NCBI GenBank assembly: GCA_964017195.1
Contig: OZ024900.1
Location: 33,434,641-33,498,640 of the forward strand
DNA: 64,000 nucleotides
Source of the DNA: Siderastrea radians
Taxonomy: Eukaryota > Cnidaria > Anthozoa > Scleractinia > Rhizangiidae
Direction of reading: 5' to 3'
In this document: positions 49,440-60,273 of the stretch, piece after piece
Layout: the number at the start of each line of letters is the position of its first letter
Numbering within the stretch: position 1 is the stretch's first letter
Position numbers and translations under genes: made by a program
The notes under the pieces: model-generated
Databases searched by the model: none
Told to the model about the DNA's origin: nothing
Seen by the model: only the letters and a program-made list of their open reading frames with translations

Positions 49440-50790
49440 TAACGAATAAGAATTGAGAAAAGCAAATGATGTTATAGACGTTGAAGCCCAAGGCTTCTCG
49501 TATTCTGTTGTTTTCACAGGAATAAAATACATATATCAATCAGTGATTTCTCATCTCAGCCTCACACCCAAGCAAAATCATAATTCAGTCGCCAAAACGT
49601 TTTCACGAAAAAAATAGAGAAAGCAAACGCAAAGATATTAACGTGGAGGGAGCTCTGGAGAGTGGGGTAATGGGGGTGAGCGGAATTTCTGTCCTTGACC
49701 ACTCTCCTACCCAGATAGTTAACCAGTCAGGGTTTAATGTTGTCCCTTTGATTCTCGCCGGGTGTACTTCTTACGGTGGGTTACACGGGGTGATTTATGC
49801 AAAAGTGGAGTCATTGTTTTGTGCTGGCTGTAAAAAAAAGAATTTGAAAATTATAAGATATGCACCTGCTTAATTTCCAAGAAAATTTCTTTTTCTTCTA
49901 CGCCATTTATTTAGAGCGTTACAACAAAATGTCAAGGAATCTGCTGGAAAGAGGAAAATGGAACTGAAAAGTGTAGGAAATACGCCTTGTGTCACCCACC
50001 TGTAGACTGAAAAACACAGCTATCAAAACACTGTTTTTTATTATGGCCTTCATCGTTCACTTCCTGTATATGTTAGTGACCTACACGAAGATCGCTGTTG
50101 GTTTATGAAAAAGAACCCGAAACTGAGAATTCAAGGTGCAGTAGCTAAGTGCAATGCAAAACAGCTCGCTTGATGGTAAGTGCTTTTGTAGTCTCTGCTG
50201 TATGCTGGGGTTCCAATTTTATCATGGATTCGGCTCAGAGTGTCTAGAGTTCTCGAAAAGAATTTGTCACTTGAAGGCGAATGGATGTTATGTTACAAAT
50301 TGCCTGATCGCGCAGGCCTCGAATGTCGTGTCTAAATCTTGCCGTTGATGCTTTTTTTAACCCTGAGTTTTAGAAAAACAGCCTCACATTTTGCTTTTCC
50401 TGTTTTTCATGTTACGTGTAATTTCGTCGTCGTTCCCATAATGGAAAAATCGAATGCAAGAGGTCTTTTAAACGGAAATTCCATTCACACGAAAAAAACG
50501 TGATAAGTCACACCAGCTGGTAAGAGAGCTAAACCAGCTACACCCACTTAACTTAACTTAAGTGACAAACTGAGATATAAAAGTCTACATTTTAGACAAT
50601 TTTGAAAAGATTTCCCACTTATGGTATCATAACGATAATTTTCAAGTGCATCAAAAATCAGTAACCAACTTCATTACACAAAAAAGTCATTTTCAATTTA
50701 TAAAGTAGATCCATTCTATCCCGGCTTCTTGCTATTTTGAGTAGAAACCTGTATTCCTTGGACACATAGTTTCGAATGGCTGCTTTCTAT
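49440..50790. repeat. Array spacer between copies 5 and 6, no gene seen
   Basis: Paralogous to 24370-25730 and 42210-43820. No conserved ORF. Confidence 0.55.
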
Positions 50791-50807
50791 ATTAAACGCT
50801 TTTCTGT

Positions 50808-50925
50808 TCGTCCAATTCCCCCACTCCCTACTCGTTTCGTGATAATTCCCCACTCCCTCCCCTGTTCGTAATAATTCCCCCACTCCCTCCCCCGCTCGTA
50901 ATAATTTCCCCACTCCCTTCCTTTG
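50808..50925. repeat. GTTCGTAATAATTCC minisatellite (copy 6 3' flank)
   Basis: About four units of ~28 bp; same leader as the other copies (50700-50805). Confidence 0.85.
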
Positions 50926-52545
50926 TAGCGCCTGCCACGTAGTCTATTCGTAATCACTGAAATATCCGTAATAGATCGTAATAGCGAGGTGCTGGGAGAG
51001 CGACAGTTGACTGCAAATTGTACGACACTAACAGGAGATTTTTGTTTACATTACGCTTGAATTTTGTGTCTGTAATGCTCATGCTCAATGCTCAAAAAAT
51101 CTCAAACTTGAGTTTTTATCTTCTACAGTTTAAAACGTCATTTAATTTAATTGCAAAATAAAAATTCGTACCAGTAAATCACATAAACTAAGGTAACAGG
51201 TGCTTTGGGAAACACTGGTGTGGGTCAAGAAAGAAATTACTGTCAACTGTAATTGGATGGTCTGAATGAGTTTCACCCTCAAAGAGTAATTTTTTTTTTA
51301 AGTTTAAGCATTATCCCTCATTATGAATATATGTAATCACTTCTGTCATAAAGGTTTAGGAAAAATAAGATGTGAAAGTCTTGGGTGAGAATGCAACGGG
51401 TTAAGTCAACCTTAAAGGTTTGCCTTGGCTGTTTGAAGAAACAAGCATAAAAGCCATACGGTGCACGTTTTCAGCATTAAAATGCCAACACTAGTTCTGC
51501 AAATAATTCTCCCCTCTGAAAGGTTTTTTCTCAGCGCATTTAGATACACAATGCAAGCAAAAACTTTGATTTCTTTTCGCAATCTTAGTATAAAGCTGTT
51601 ATTTAAACTTTGTTTTTCCATAACTTTTATCTTGCCGTTGTCAGTTGCATCGCTGTTTTTCCAAACACATTGTTTCCAGTTGGTTTGTGGCACTGCACTT
51701 GCCGGACTCGCTTTTACGTTTTCTCCTTTCTCTCCTTTGTCTCCTTTCTTTCCTTGAGCTCCCATAATTCCCGGCTCTCCTTTACTTCCCATCATTCCTG
51801 GTGGCCCGCTGTTCCCACGAGGTCCCCGGGGACCTCTCTCTCCTTTTGGACCGGCCGTTCCTTGTGCTCCTTTGTCACCAGTCTGTCCTTTCGCTCCATC
51901 CCTTCCCTGTGGACCTTGCGATCCCGGAACACCGGGCATTCCCGGTATGCCGTTTGATCCTGGAATGCCTGGAAAACCATGGCCAGTTATGGATTTCTAC
52001 AAAGGAAATGAGATATTAATAGACAATGAAATACTTAACCAGTGTGAAGCTGAAACGTTGACCAGTGAAATGGATTTCTAAGTTCATCTAAGAATTTTAT
52101 CAAACAACCATTCGTCAGGCAGTTATCTGGTGGCGAAAAGAGGGCGAAAGGGAAGGAAGTCTGGAAGGTGCAGCTGCCAAATTTCAGGTCAAGCTTAAAG
52201 AATTTACTTACATAAAATGGCAAAATACCCCATCTAAATCAACGGGTCAGTCACAAAGCCTAAAGCTCCTCTTGTAAATACTTTCACCAGCTTTCTGAAG
52301 TGTAGTCCACTTCTGTTATAGTTTCAAACACACTGTCACGTGACCGTTATGCAACGTAATGTAATGTATTCATTGTAAGCCCCGCGTTCTTTATAATTCA
52401 ACACTGATTTTCATTTCCATTACACTTATGTGCGGTCAGAACATGTTTGCAAAATTAAAAAATGCCGGGTTTTTTTTAAGTTCTCTGTATGGCTGCTGCT
52501 GTCTCGACCATTTGGATAAAGCAGGATTTTTGATGTTGTGGGTAG

Positions 52546-52620
52546 GGTAGCAATAGCCCGGAAAAAGTTTACAGTTATGCGAAATATTTTACGCAACAAA
52601 AACACCTGAAGAAGACGGGA
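52546..52620. repeat. ~70-bp direct repeat (left copy)
   Basis: 'gaaaaagtttacagttatgc' to 'acctgaagaagacgggaa' recurs at 54170-54242, whereas copy 1 has it once (15838-15905). The 1.55 kb between the two carries the LINE. It is too long for an ordinary target duplication, so it suggests a local duplication before or with the insertion. Confidence 0.65.
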
Positions 52621-52890
52621 ACCACGATTACGATCGAGCTTCAGATTTGTGGCTCTGTCAGGGAATGTAAACTCACTTACCCCCTTTTTTTGGTCTACAT
52701 GAAAGGTAAAAGGCTCCCAAAGACAGAGGTAAAACGTCACAGGGTCTGCCGCTTCCGCGCGCAAACCACTAACAAGCGAAATGCTGAAATTATTTACAAC
52801 ACAATCATCTTGCTCGTGCAGAGATAATTCGACATGGCTTTCTTTCTGCATGTGTTGTTACTTTTGCCCAGACGAAACCACTCTAATTAT

Positions 52891-53891
52891 TATTATTTTT
52901 TTTTTTGCTGTTAAAGAGATTTTTTTTTTTTACAATACAATAGATAAGCAATTACAAGAGTACTATACACATCTTTACAAATAGAACCAGTAGATAAAAA
53001 ATCAACAGACGTATAAAGCAATTACATTAAATAAAAAAAGAAATAGACAAATAAATAACTATATAAATTGCAAGCGGGTCAAAAGGTCTCTCAAATATCG
53101 ACATCTCCAATAAATTTCAACAGTCAACAATCTCCTTAGGAAAGTCACGAGCAATTGCAAAATCAGTTCCCCGAAGATTTTTTGCTTTTGACAAAACAAA
53201 TTCCTTGTCCCCGTGGAAAGTGAACTTAGCGATTAGTGGTCTTGGTTTCCCTTGAGAGGCGCTTGGTTTTCCGACTCGATGAACACGTTCGAACGAGATG
53301 TCGTTAGCGTCCTCTTTGTTCAGCTTAAGCCTGACTTCCATAAAGTTGCGAAGAATAGATTCAGATTTAGTAGCCGTTTCATCTTCTTGCTCTGGAATAT
53401 TGAAAAAGATGAGATTGTTACGACGGCTATGGCTTTCGAGGTTAATTGCGCGTTGCTTTTCTTCTTCAGCTTGCTTTGTTAGCGTTTTCACACCTCCTTT
53501 TAGCTCACCGATAGCCTTGTCTTGATCTGATACCTTCTTCTCCAGAGTTGCAATTTTAGAATTGGCAAAATCTAGGCTTTCTTCTAACTCTTTGTTTTTG
53601 ATTTCCAGATCGCTTTGCTTCTGTTTTAGGCTTTCAATTTCCTGAATGCATCGTAAAGCCTTGTCGAGTTTCTTCTCCATTGAAGCGATCGAGTGTGCCA
53701 TACTTGCGCAATCATGACATGAACACGCGGCCGATTCATTTTCCTCGCTGGTTTGAGACCCCTTACTTCTTTTTCTTCTTTTGCGTCTGGAGTCTTCTTT
53801 TGCCACTTCTTCCTCCGACATTTTCTGGTTTTGGGCTCTTAGAAGAACTTACATAGTGAGTGACGGCGGAGCGCCGAAAAGTGCGTCCCAC
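52891..53891 (-). mobile_element. ORF1-only LINE-type retrotransposon insertion
   Basis: CTCTAATTAT at 52881-52890 and 53892-53901 forms a 10-bp target duplication. The 3' end on the minus strand is A-rich (T-runs at 52895-52935), and the 5' side holds a complete ORF1. No reverse transcriptase follows ORF1, so this is an internally deleted or non-autonomous form. Confidence 0.7.
53117..53821 (-). CDS. LINE ORF1 protein-like (coiled coil plus RRM-like)
   Basis: 234 aa. A basic, low-complexity N-terminus (R-R-K-R-R-K-R) is followed by a Cys/His cluster (C-S-C-H-D-C), a long coiled coil at about residues 45-135 with heptad leucines, then the hallmark E-S-H-S-R-R-N-N-L-I-F-F-N-I-P-E near residue 145 and F-E-R-V-H-R-V-G-K near 195. 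This is the RRM-like/C-terminal region of L1- and CR1-type ORF1p, an RNA chaperone that coats element RNA. The protein ends at A-R-D-F-P-K-E-I-V-D-C with a stop where longer relatives continue. No ORF2 is adjacent. Its frame is intact, so the insertion is fairly young. Confidence 0.75.
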   Translation of the reverse strand: MSEEEVAKEDSRRKRRKRSKGSQTSEENESAACSCHDCASMAHSIASMEKKLDKALRCIQEIESLKQKQSDLEIKNKELEESLDFANSKIATLEKKVSDQDKAIGELKGGVKTLTKQAEEEKQRAINLESHSRRNNLIFFNIPEQEDETATKSESILRNFMEVRLKLNKEDANDISFERVHRVGKPSASQGKPRPLIAKFTFHGDKEFVLSKAKNLRGTDFAIARDFPKEIVDC

Positions 53892-54925
53892 CTCTAATTA
53901 TGACTATGCAAATGACCATCAAAATGGAAAACCGTTTCTTGTTCGCATGAGAAATCTTCTACGATTCTACGCAACAAAAGGAGAAACAATTGCGCGCTCC
54001 GTTCATTGTTTAGTTTGCCGCCCACATCATGATAATGAGCATAGCCGTGCGTTCATGGCAACCAATGAATTAAGCTCATTGTAAGCGTCTATGAATAATA
54101 ATGCGAGATATGACAGGCCTACAAACTTTCTTGAACTGGAAGTAAATGTCCCGAGAACAATAGGCATTCTGTGCGATGGGAAAAAGTTTACATGTATGCG
54201 AAATATTTTATGCAACAGAAACATCTGAAGAAGACGGGAAGCACCAGAGAAGGTAGGTGAGCCCGAAATAAAAGGTTGAGTAATGGGAGTCTCGGGAAGT
54301 TAAGACTCCCTGCCCCTCCCCCCTCCCCTTTCGTTAGTTTGAATGACGTGACTCAGTCACCGGATATAACTTTCAAGACCTTGTTCCTCTGCTTTAAGGA
54401 GGCTCGCAACAGTTTTTTTTGGCCTTTAGTCCATGGGCCAAGGCCCCCAAAATAGGGTATTTCTTACCACTCAGAGGGACAAATGCTATCATTGATTTTT
54501 GGAAACCTCTATTCCTCTAGTTTATTTTAGTATGTGATAGCAATGCTAAAAGAGTAGCTTAAGTGCCTAAATCACGTGATGAAATGACGTCACTGATGTG
54601 AACAAAAAATGGCTATATTTCCCGGATTTTGGTCATCTTTCGACTATTTCATAAGTTGCTGTTGGTTTTAAGCTCACTATGCTTTGAAAAGATGGCATAC
54701 AAGGTACCTAGATGATAGTTTAAGAGAAGACAAATAAATATAACGCTATTGTAACTCGGTTTCCATGGTAACGCGTCACAAACTGAACTAAGACAATGCA
54801 AGAGATATCAACGGCTAATTGGTCAATATGTTTTCTGAAATAAAATAACTTGCATTTCTCTCTGTAGTTAAGTTTCTGAAGGGATCGCATTTCATAAACA
54901 TCAGATCAGGCTGTCTTTTTATTAA

Positions 54926-57900
54926 CTATTCGTCTTCATCTTCCTGGTCATCATCTGAGAAAGCATCGTCGGCTGCATCCTCCTCTCGTCGGTTTGTACA
55001 GTCCTGCAACCGGCATAAATCCGTGCACTTAAGGCCATTGGTAAGGCAGGTACAGCCTGGTAGCTTGCAGATTCTCGAACACTGACAAGATAGCAACTCC
55101 AGAACGGCTTGGGGAGCTGGTTCACCACTCATCCAATCAATGGTAAGTTTGCCGTCCTCCAGACACCAGCCAGACCCAACAGGTGAAGGTACTTGAGGGC
55201 AGCTCTGCAGACTTCTTTTCCAGATCGCTGCTTGGTAGTTTGCCCGAAGTGAGTGCTTTCGCAGACAATCAGCACAGGGTGGAAGTTGGTTCGAGTCAAG
55301 TTTGCCTTTCTTTGCACAGAAGAGCCGATAGCGTAGTTCATTCACATCATTGGTTCCTGGATTTGAACTGTAAAGCTTACACGTGAATTCCTGAAGCCTT
55401 TCGAACAACTCACTGGAGACCTCCCACTGCATACCAAGCTGCTTGAAAAGGTCTTGGAAAGATTTGTGTCGCTTAATGAGTTTTAACGCGGTTATCTTCC
55501 CCTTTCCAGCAAACGCACTAACGCTGTCACACCCTGTATAAGCATGCAAACCAATAAGACATTTGCATACCTCTGGTCCATGCAGCTGAACCGCCATAGA
55601 GATGTCTATGTATCTTGTTCGGGTCTGTGTGCCACATTTCATGTATAATGATGCTGGAATAAAGCTCTTAAAAGTTAGGCAGAGCACGAAGACATCTGTA
55701 TCTTCTGACGATATCAAGATCGTCTTATAACCAGACCTTGCAGCATCGGCAGCGTGCAATAGTATTCTTGTGTCGGCCTCTTCTTGCGTTGATCGGAGAT
55801 CTTCCCTTGTAATGACACTTCCTTGGGAGACTTGGTAGCATTGGTCTTCAGTCGTGACAAAAAGTGTCTTTCCGGAAAGTTTAGCTACATATCTGTCTTT
55901 CTGCCACTGCTCTGCAATAAATGCAATGAAATGCTTCTTGTTCGTGGGGTTTGACAAAAATGTTCGCCATTGCAGCAGTTTATGTTCTGGTCGGATATTA
56001 CGGAATTCATTTCCGGTCTGATCAGAACCTCTCTTTTCTCTCTCTGCGTTTTTAATGGAGTTCTCTAAGTACACGTCTAACACAACATCGATCCGGTTAC
56101 TGTTAGCTCCCTCATGCAAGGCCATACTTATCAGTGAATCAGCAACTTCTGAAAACGTCTTTTGATCTCCTTTCAGCCTCTGAACTAGTGCCATTCCATC
56201 AATGATACATGCCGATGGTTGTGGAATGATTTCCGCTGCTGGCACATCCTTCTGTAGCTCTTTTGCAAGGGAACTCTTTGAGGTTTTCTTGAGGGAACCA
56301 TCCGCAGAAGCCAACGCCCAGGGTAGCGGCCCAAGCGGGTGAGACAGCACCTCCTTCATCTTCAGTTGTCTGGTCTCTGCAATAATAATCATCTGAGCAA
56401 ATAGTGATCGGTCAGCCTTGAGGATAACTTCCTTAGCAGTTCCGCGGCTAACTTTCATTTTCTTGTTTAGATCACTGAACGTCTTAAGCTGTAATTTAGT
56501 CATTTTTTCATGAAACTTCACCTTCGTTGGCTCTGACTCTAGCCTTTGCTCTCTAAATGTTCTGTAGGCCTGTTCTCCAATTTCTTTAGCCTTCAGAAGG
56601 TCGTGCTCGATTTCAGGGGTGGCGACTTTGCCGGTGGATAAACAAACAAGGTCTTGCTGTTCACTCTGGTATGGACTGATCCAGATTTCGAAGGTTGATA
56701 GCAAGGATTTAACATCTCCTTCGTCCCTTGTGATCCTGCTCTGTTGAAGGTCGTTGTGCGAAGAGCTCGAGCTGTTCAGGTGGAGGATGTCTTTCAACTG
56801 CCTCATAAATATGCTTCGATATTCAGCTGTTAAGTAATACTTGCTGACGGCTCTGGGCTTTAGACTAAACCCCTTGGTCCCCCCTGGCGTCTGCGTGTCT
56901 TTGTTTACCGTTTCTTCGCAAGTCTGGTCGACTGGTATTCTGCCGAAGGTGTTAACCTCGCCAATCTGAACTGCGAATCCGCCAGATTTGAAATACTCCA
57001 ATATATTTGGGTGGTCGTCCTCCAGGTGAGACATTTCTGAAACGTACGCAGACAGGTATCTCGCGTAATTGAGGTTGTCATAGGCGAAACACCAGGGTAT
57101 CATTTGTCTAATACAAGACAAATGAAGTTCCCAGTTCCCTTCCCTGGTTGCTCTCAACAGGCCCAAAAGAATTTCTACAATGTCAATGTACGACATCCAG
57201 AATGCAGAAAGCTTGCCATTTTCATGTCGAAGACAGTCCATGTACTCCTCAAAAAGTTGGAAAACCTCTGTGGATGACGGACTGGACAGTTTCTCTTGGA
57301 AAACTTCTTCACAGACATTGTCATACAGCGTTTGAAGATCACCAAAGAAGTTGTCAACCATGGTCTTCTTATGTGCGCGATTCTCTCCGATCCACGTCTG
57401 AAATCCCGACCAAATTAATCTCATGAGAGCTTCATACATGAGCTTATGGAATCTCACGGCACGATTATATCTATGGCCATCCAAAACCCCAGAAACAGAT
57501 CCCTCTGCAATCACACCTGTCTCTACACAAATGTCCCTCAACCCGGCATCCTGAAATCTCTTTCCTATGATTCCTAGCAGAGTGCAAATGGTGTGGAACA
57601 CTCCCATCCTTAAAATCAAGGTGCTGAACTTCTCCTTATGCTTCCATTTGATTTCTGTGGCTTTTGCATACAACGCCTGGTCAAAAACGACTACTATGCT
57701 CTGAAGTTTAAGACTGTTCTTTATCTTTAGTGACTGGTTCAGGACTTCGTAGACGGTTGACAAATCAGTGGCAGGCGCGTCGATAGTTGGTAGATATCCT
57801 ATGCTGTCTTTGGAGACTTCCACCTCACTGCGTACAGCAATGTTAAACCCGGTCCAACCGCTGACTTTCTGCTTCTCAGCGGCATGAAGCCGCACTAGTA

Positions 57901-59707
57901 TCCAAAGCAAGTTCTTTTTCCGTGAATTTGCTTCTATTTCGGATGACGTGACTTCTACAAATGTTCTCGGGGGAGGACCACAGCGCTCTCCTGCATTACA
58001 GACAGGAAGGTCGGTGTCATTTAGCACTTCTACACTTCTTTGCTTGGTTTTTGCTACGTTGGGTGCAACTTCATCTGGAGGAAGGTGTGGACCATAATGT
58101 CTGGCTTGTATGGCAATGCCGTTCACCCTATGAGAAGTACCTTTGCCAGATAGGGTTTCTTCCAATCGGTCAATGTTGTCCCAGGCGAGCGTCGTGCTAA
58201 TGTAGGGCTGAATATTGTCAGGTAAAGGAACAGCATTTTCTGGCGTCGATGCCAGTTTTTGTAAACACAAGGCGGTGTTCAATTCTTCAATCTGTGAGTA
58301 GGCTATCCCGTGTCCACAGCGATTTATCATTTGAATGAGCTCGACGTTATTGGTGAGTGATTTAACAGCGTAGGGCAATAGTATATGCTTAGGTGGCTTC
58401 TGCTGTCCCCCGCTTACAGTGAAAATCATATCCTGTCCAATAGAGTTCATAAGACGTTGTACTCTTGGTTGACAAGACTCTTGTGAATTCGCTGTGTTTC
58501 CAGTTAAAAGAGTACATAAAAACGCTCTGACTTCATCTGAAAATTTAATCGCACTTTCAGTAAGCTCAGACGGTTGTGGAGGCCATGACATTTTGTGCTC
58601 GTTAGAGCGTATTGCTTTTCGAATGTCCAGGGCAACTCTTTGAATATTCTCAATTTTTGAAAGTTCACTTGTGCACTGTTGCTCTTGTGATAGCTGTGCT
58701 ACTTCCTTGGCCAGCTGAAGTTTTGAGAGATTCTCTGGAATAATGAACAGCCTGTTATTATCTAGCAAATCTTCAAAGTGCAGTAATCCTCCGAATTCTG
58801 ATTCAAGCTTTCTACGAAAATGTGTTTTGGTTGACTCCTTAATTTCTTTTGCTCCCAAGTCCTGCATAAACGACAGCAGAGTATTTGTTAAGTCGGTCAT
58901 TTTCACTAATTTAGGCTTCTCCAGTATACTAGACCTAACATGGTCAAAAAGCATTTCATACGCCTTAGACTCGAGGCGTGCGTACTCTTCATCTGACGAT
59001 GCTGCAGTTGTTTCATTAGAGGTTCCGCTGTGTAAGTGTGGCCGAGTGTAATCCCTGTAACAAGATTTGTGATAGCAGGCCTCAGCCGCGACTAATTCTC
59101 GTGATACTATAGCTAAGATCCTGCTATCATTATTAACTATAGCGATTCTCCTTATAGTTTCATCAGCACGCAGTTCCGAACATTGAATCAATACCTCTCG
59201 ACTTCTACTTCCTCTTGGGTATTTGCTATTCTTTCTGCAAAATATGCAAACGCGTTCGTACGTTGTGCTCGTGCTGGGTGCACCTCGGATAGAAAATCTC
59301 CTGTCTACGGCATCAGAGTCACTGGCATCGTCCTCGGTCTTCTTACACTCTTTAGAAATTTTATCCAAATCCCTTTTCAGAGTAAAAATGCTCCGACATT
59401 TTCTATGATACAAAACGTTGGGAATTTCACCATCCTTCAAAGTTTTAGAAACGTCCAGTAGTGGTTTGTGATCCCGAATTTCGGCAGCTCGCAAAAGTGT
59501 TGCCCACGATTCAGTGTTTTGCGGGGATGTCAGCTCTCTAGAATTATCGTTGCTACAGTGTATAATACACCTTCTTTCTCCACATGGACGTTTCCTTAGG
59601 CCCCCAAGATCATCGTTTTCTGTTCTTTTTTCCCCTCCTAATCGTTTGAACATAGAATGACCAAAGCGTCTTTCAGTTAATATTTTCGAACTACTCAAGT
59701 TGAACAT
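54926..59707 (-). CDS. Academ-like transposase with XPG/PIN nuclease and CXC domains
   Basis: 1593 aa, a single uninterrupted frame. Residues 42-121: C-X4-C-X3-C then Y-H-R-K-C, a zinc-finger-like unit repeated at 154-216 (C-I-F-C, then C-Y-H-K-S-C). Residues 450-950: region shared by large transposon proteins of animals, with V-V-V-F-D-Q (D676), G-V-F-H (H705) and an N-Y-A-R-Y block near 880. Residues 1160-1410: XPG/FEN1-like PIN nuclease: I-I-D-G-M (D1170), Q-E-E-A-D (E1309, E1310, D1312), S-S-E-D-T-D (D1336, D1338), then T-G-C-D-S-V-S-A-F-A-G-K-G-K (D1394), matching the helix-turn-helix of FEN1. Residues 1541-1570: eight cysteines, tesmin/TSO1-like CXC. Acidic tail. XPG nuclease with a Cys8 finger is what I recall of the Academ superfamily; the assignment is inference. 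Upstream start context is ordinary; M19 is an alternative start. Confidence 0.78.
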   Translation of the reverse strand: MFNLSSSKILTERRFGHSMFKRLGGEKRTENDDLGGLRKRPCGERRCIIHCSNDNSRELTSPQNTESWATLLRAAEIRDHKPLLDVSKTLKDGEIPNVLYHRKCRSIFTLKRDLDKISKECKKTEDDASDSDAVDRRFSIRGAPSTSTTYERVCIFCRKNSKYPRGSRSREVLIQCSELRADETIRRIAIVNNDSRILAIVSRELVAAEACYHKSCYRDYTRPHLHSGTSNETTAASSDEEYARLESKAYEMLFDHVRSSILEKPKLVKMTDLTNTLLSFMQDLGAKEIKESTKTHFRRKLESEFGGLLHFEDLLDNNRLFIIPENLSKLQLAKEVAQLSQEQQCTSELSKIENIQRVALDIRKAIRSNEHKMSWPPQPSELTESAIKFSDEVRAFLCTLLTGNTANSQESCQPRVQRLMNSIGQDMIFTVSGGQQKPPKHILLPYAVKSLTNNVELIQMINRCGHGIAYSQIEELNTALCLQKLASTPENAVPLPDNIQPYISTTLAWDNIDRLEETLSGKGTSHRVNGIAIQARHYGPHLPPDEVAPNVAKTKQRSVEVLNDTDLPVCNAGERCGPPPRTFVEVTSSEIEANSRKKNLLWILVRLHAAEKQKVSGWTGFNIAVRSEVEVSKDSIGYLPTIDAPATDLSTVYEVLNQSLKIKNSLKLQSIVVVFDQALYAKATEIKWKHKEKFSTLILRMGVFHTICTLLGIIGKRFQDAGLRDICVETGVIAEGSVSGVLDGHRYNRAVRFHKLMYEALMRLIWSGFQTWIGENRAHKKTMVDNFFGDLQTLYDNVCEEVFQEKLSSPSSTEVFQLFEEYMDCLRHENGKLSAFWMSYIDIVEILLGLLRATREGNWELHLSCIRQMIPWCFAYDNLNYARYLSAYVSEMSHLEDDHPNILEYFKSGGFAVQIGEVNTFGRIPVDQTCEETVNKDTQTPGGTKGFSLKPRAVSKYYLTAEYRSIFMRQLKDILHLNSSSSSHNDLQQSRITRDEGDVKSLLSTFEIWISPYQSEQQDLVCLSTGKVATPEIEHDLLKAKEIGEQAYRTFREQRLESEPTKVKFHEKMTKLQLKTFSDLNKKMKVSRGTAKEVILKADRSLFAQMIIIAETRQLKMKEVLSHPLGPLPWALASADGSLKKTSKSSLAKELQKDVPAAEIIPQPSACIIDGMALVQRLKGDQKTFSEVADSLISMALHEGANSNRIDVVLDVYLENSIKNAEREKRGSDQTGNEFRNIRPEHKLLQWRTFLSNPTNKKHFIAFIAEQWQKDRYVAKLSGKTLFVTTEDQCYQVSQGSVITREDLRSTQEEADTRILLHAADAARSGYKTILISSEDTDVFVLCLTFKSFIPASLYMKCGTQTRTRYIDISMAVQLHGPEVCKCLIGLHAYTGCDSVSAFAGKGKITALKLIKRHKSFQDLFKQLGMQWEVSSELFERLQEFTCKLYSSNPGTNDVNELRYRLFCAKKGKLDSNQLPPCADCLRKHSLRANYQAAIWKRSLQSCPQVPSPVGSGWCLEDGKLTIDWMSGEPAPQAVLELLSCQCSRICKLPGCTCLTNGLKCTDLCRLQDCTNRREEDAADDAFSDDDQEDEDE

Positions 59708-60273
59708 TCTAGAAGGTCTGTAAGTTTAGATGTTTTTCGTTGAAATTATCATCAAATGTGCTCTATTTTCCAAATAAAAAACTACTTAAAGCACTTATTG
59801 GTATATTTAACCAGAAAAAATGTTTATATTAAAGATCGGAAGGTTTTTAAACCCAATAAAACCGGAAAGCAAAAGTACGAACTTACCAGACGCATGAGCC
59901 GCCATCTTGGATTTTCCCATGATTCCTAGCGATTTCCAAAGATAACTATTTGCTGAATTTTATATCTTAGATAAGCCATTTCGAAAACATGAGACCCAAA
60001 AATAACAAGAGCAATGCCATGTATTTATTATTTAAGGAAAGGGTGCAAAGGAATATCGATAAACGAATTTAAATATATGATTTGTTTTAAGCCTCGTTCT
60101 CACGTTTGGGCGCCATTTTGGAAAAAAAAGCATTGAAAATTATACCTTAAAGCTACTCCTGTGCGATTGCTATCATTCAAATATTGAAACACCTTCGCCC
60201 AAGCTTTAAAATGATACCACTCACAATTTGTCCCTCGAGGTGGTAAGAACTCAGTGGCCTGGCCCATGGACTA

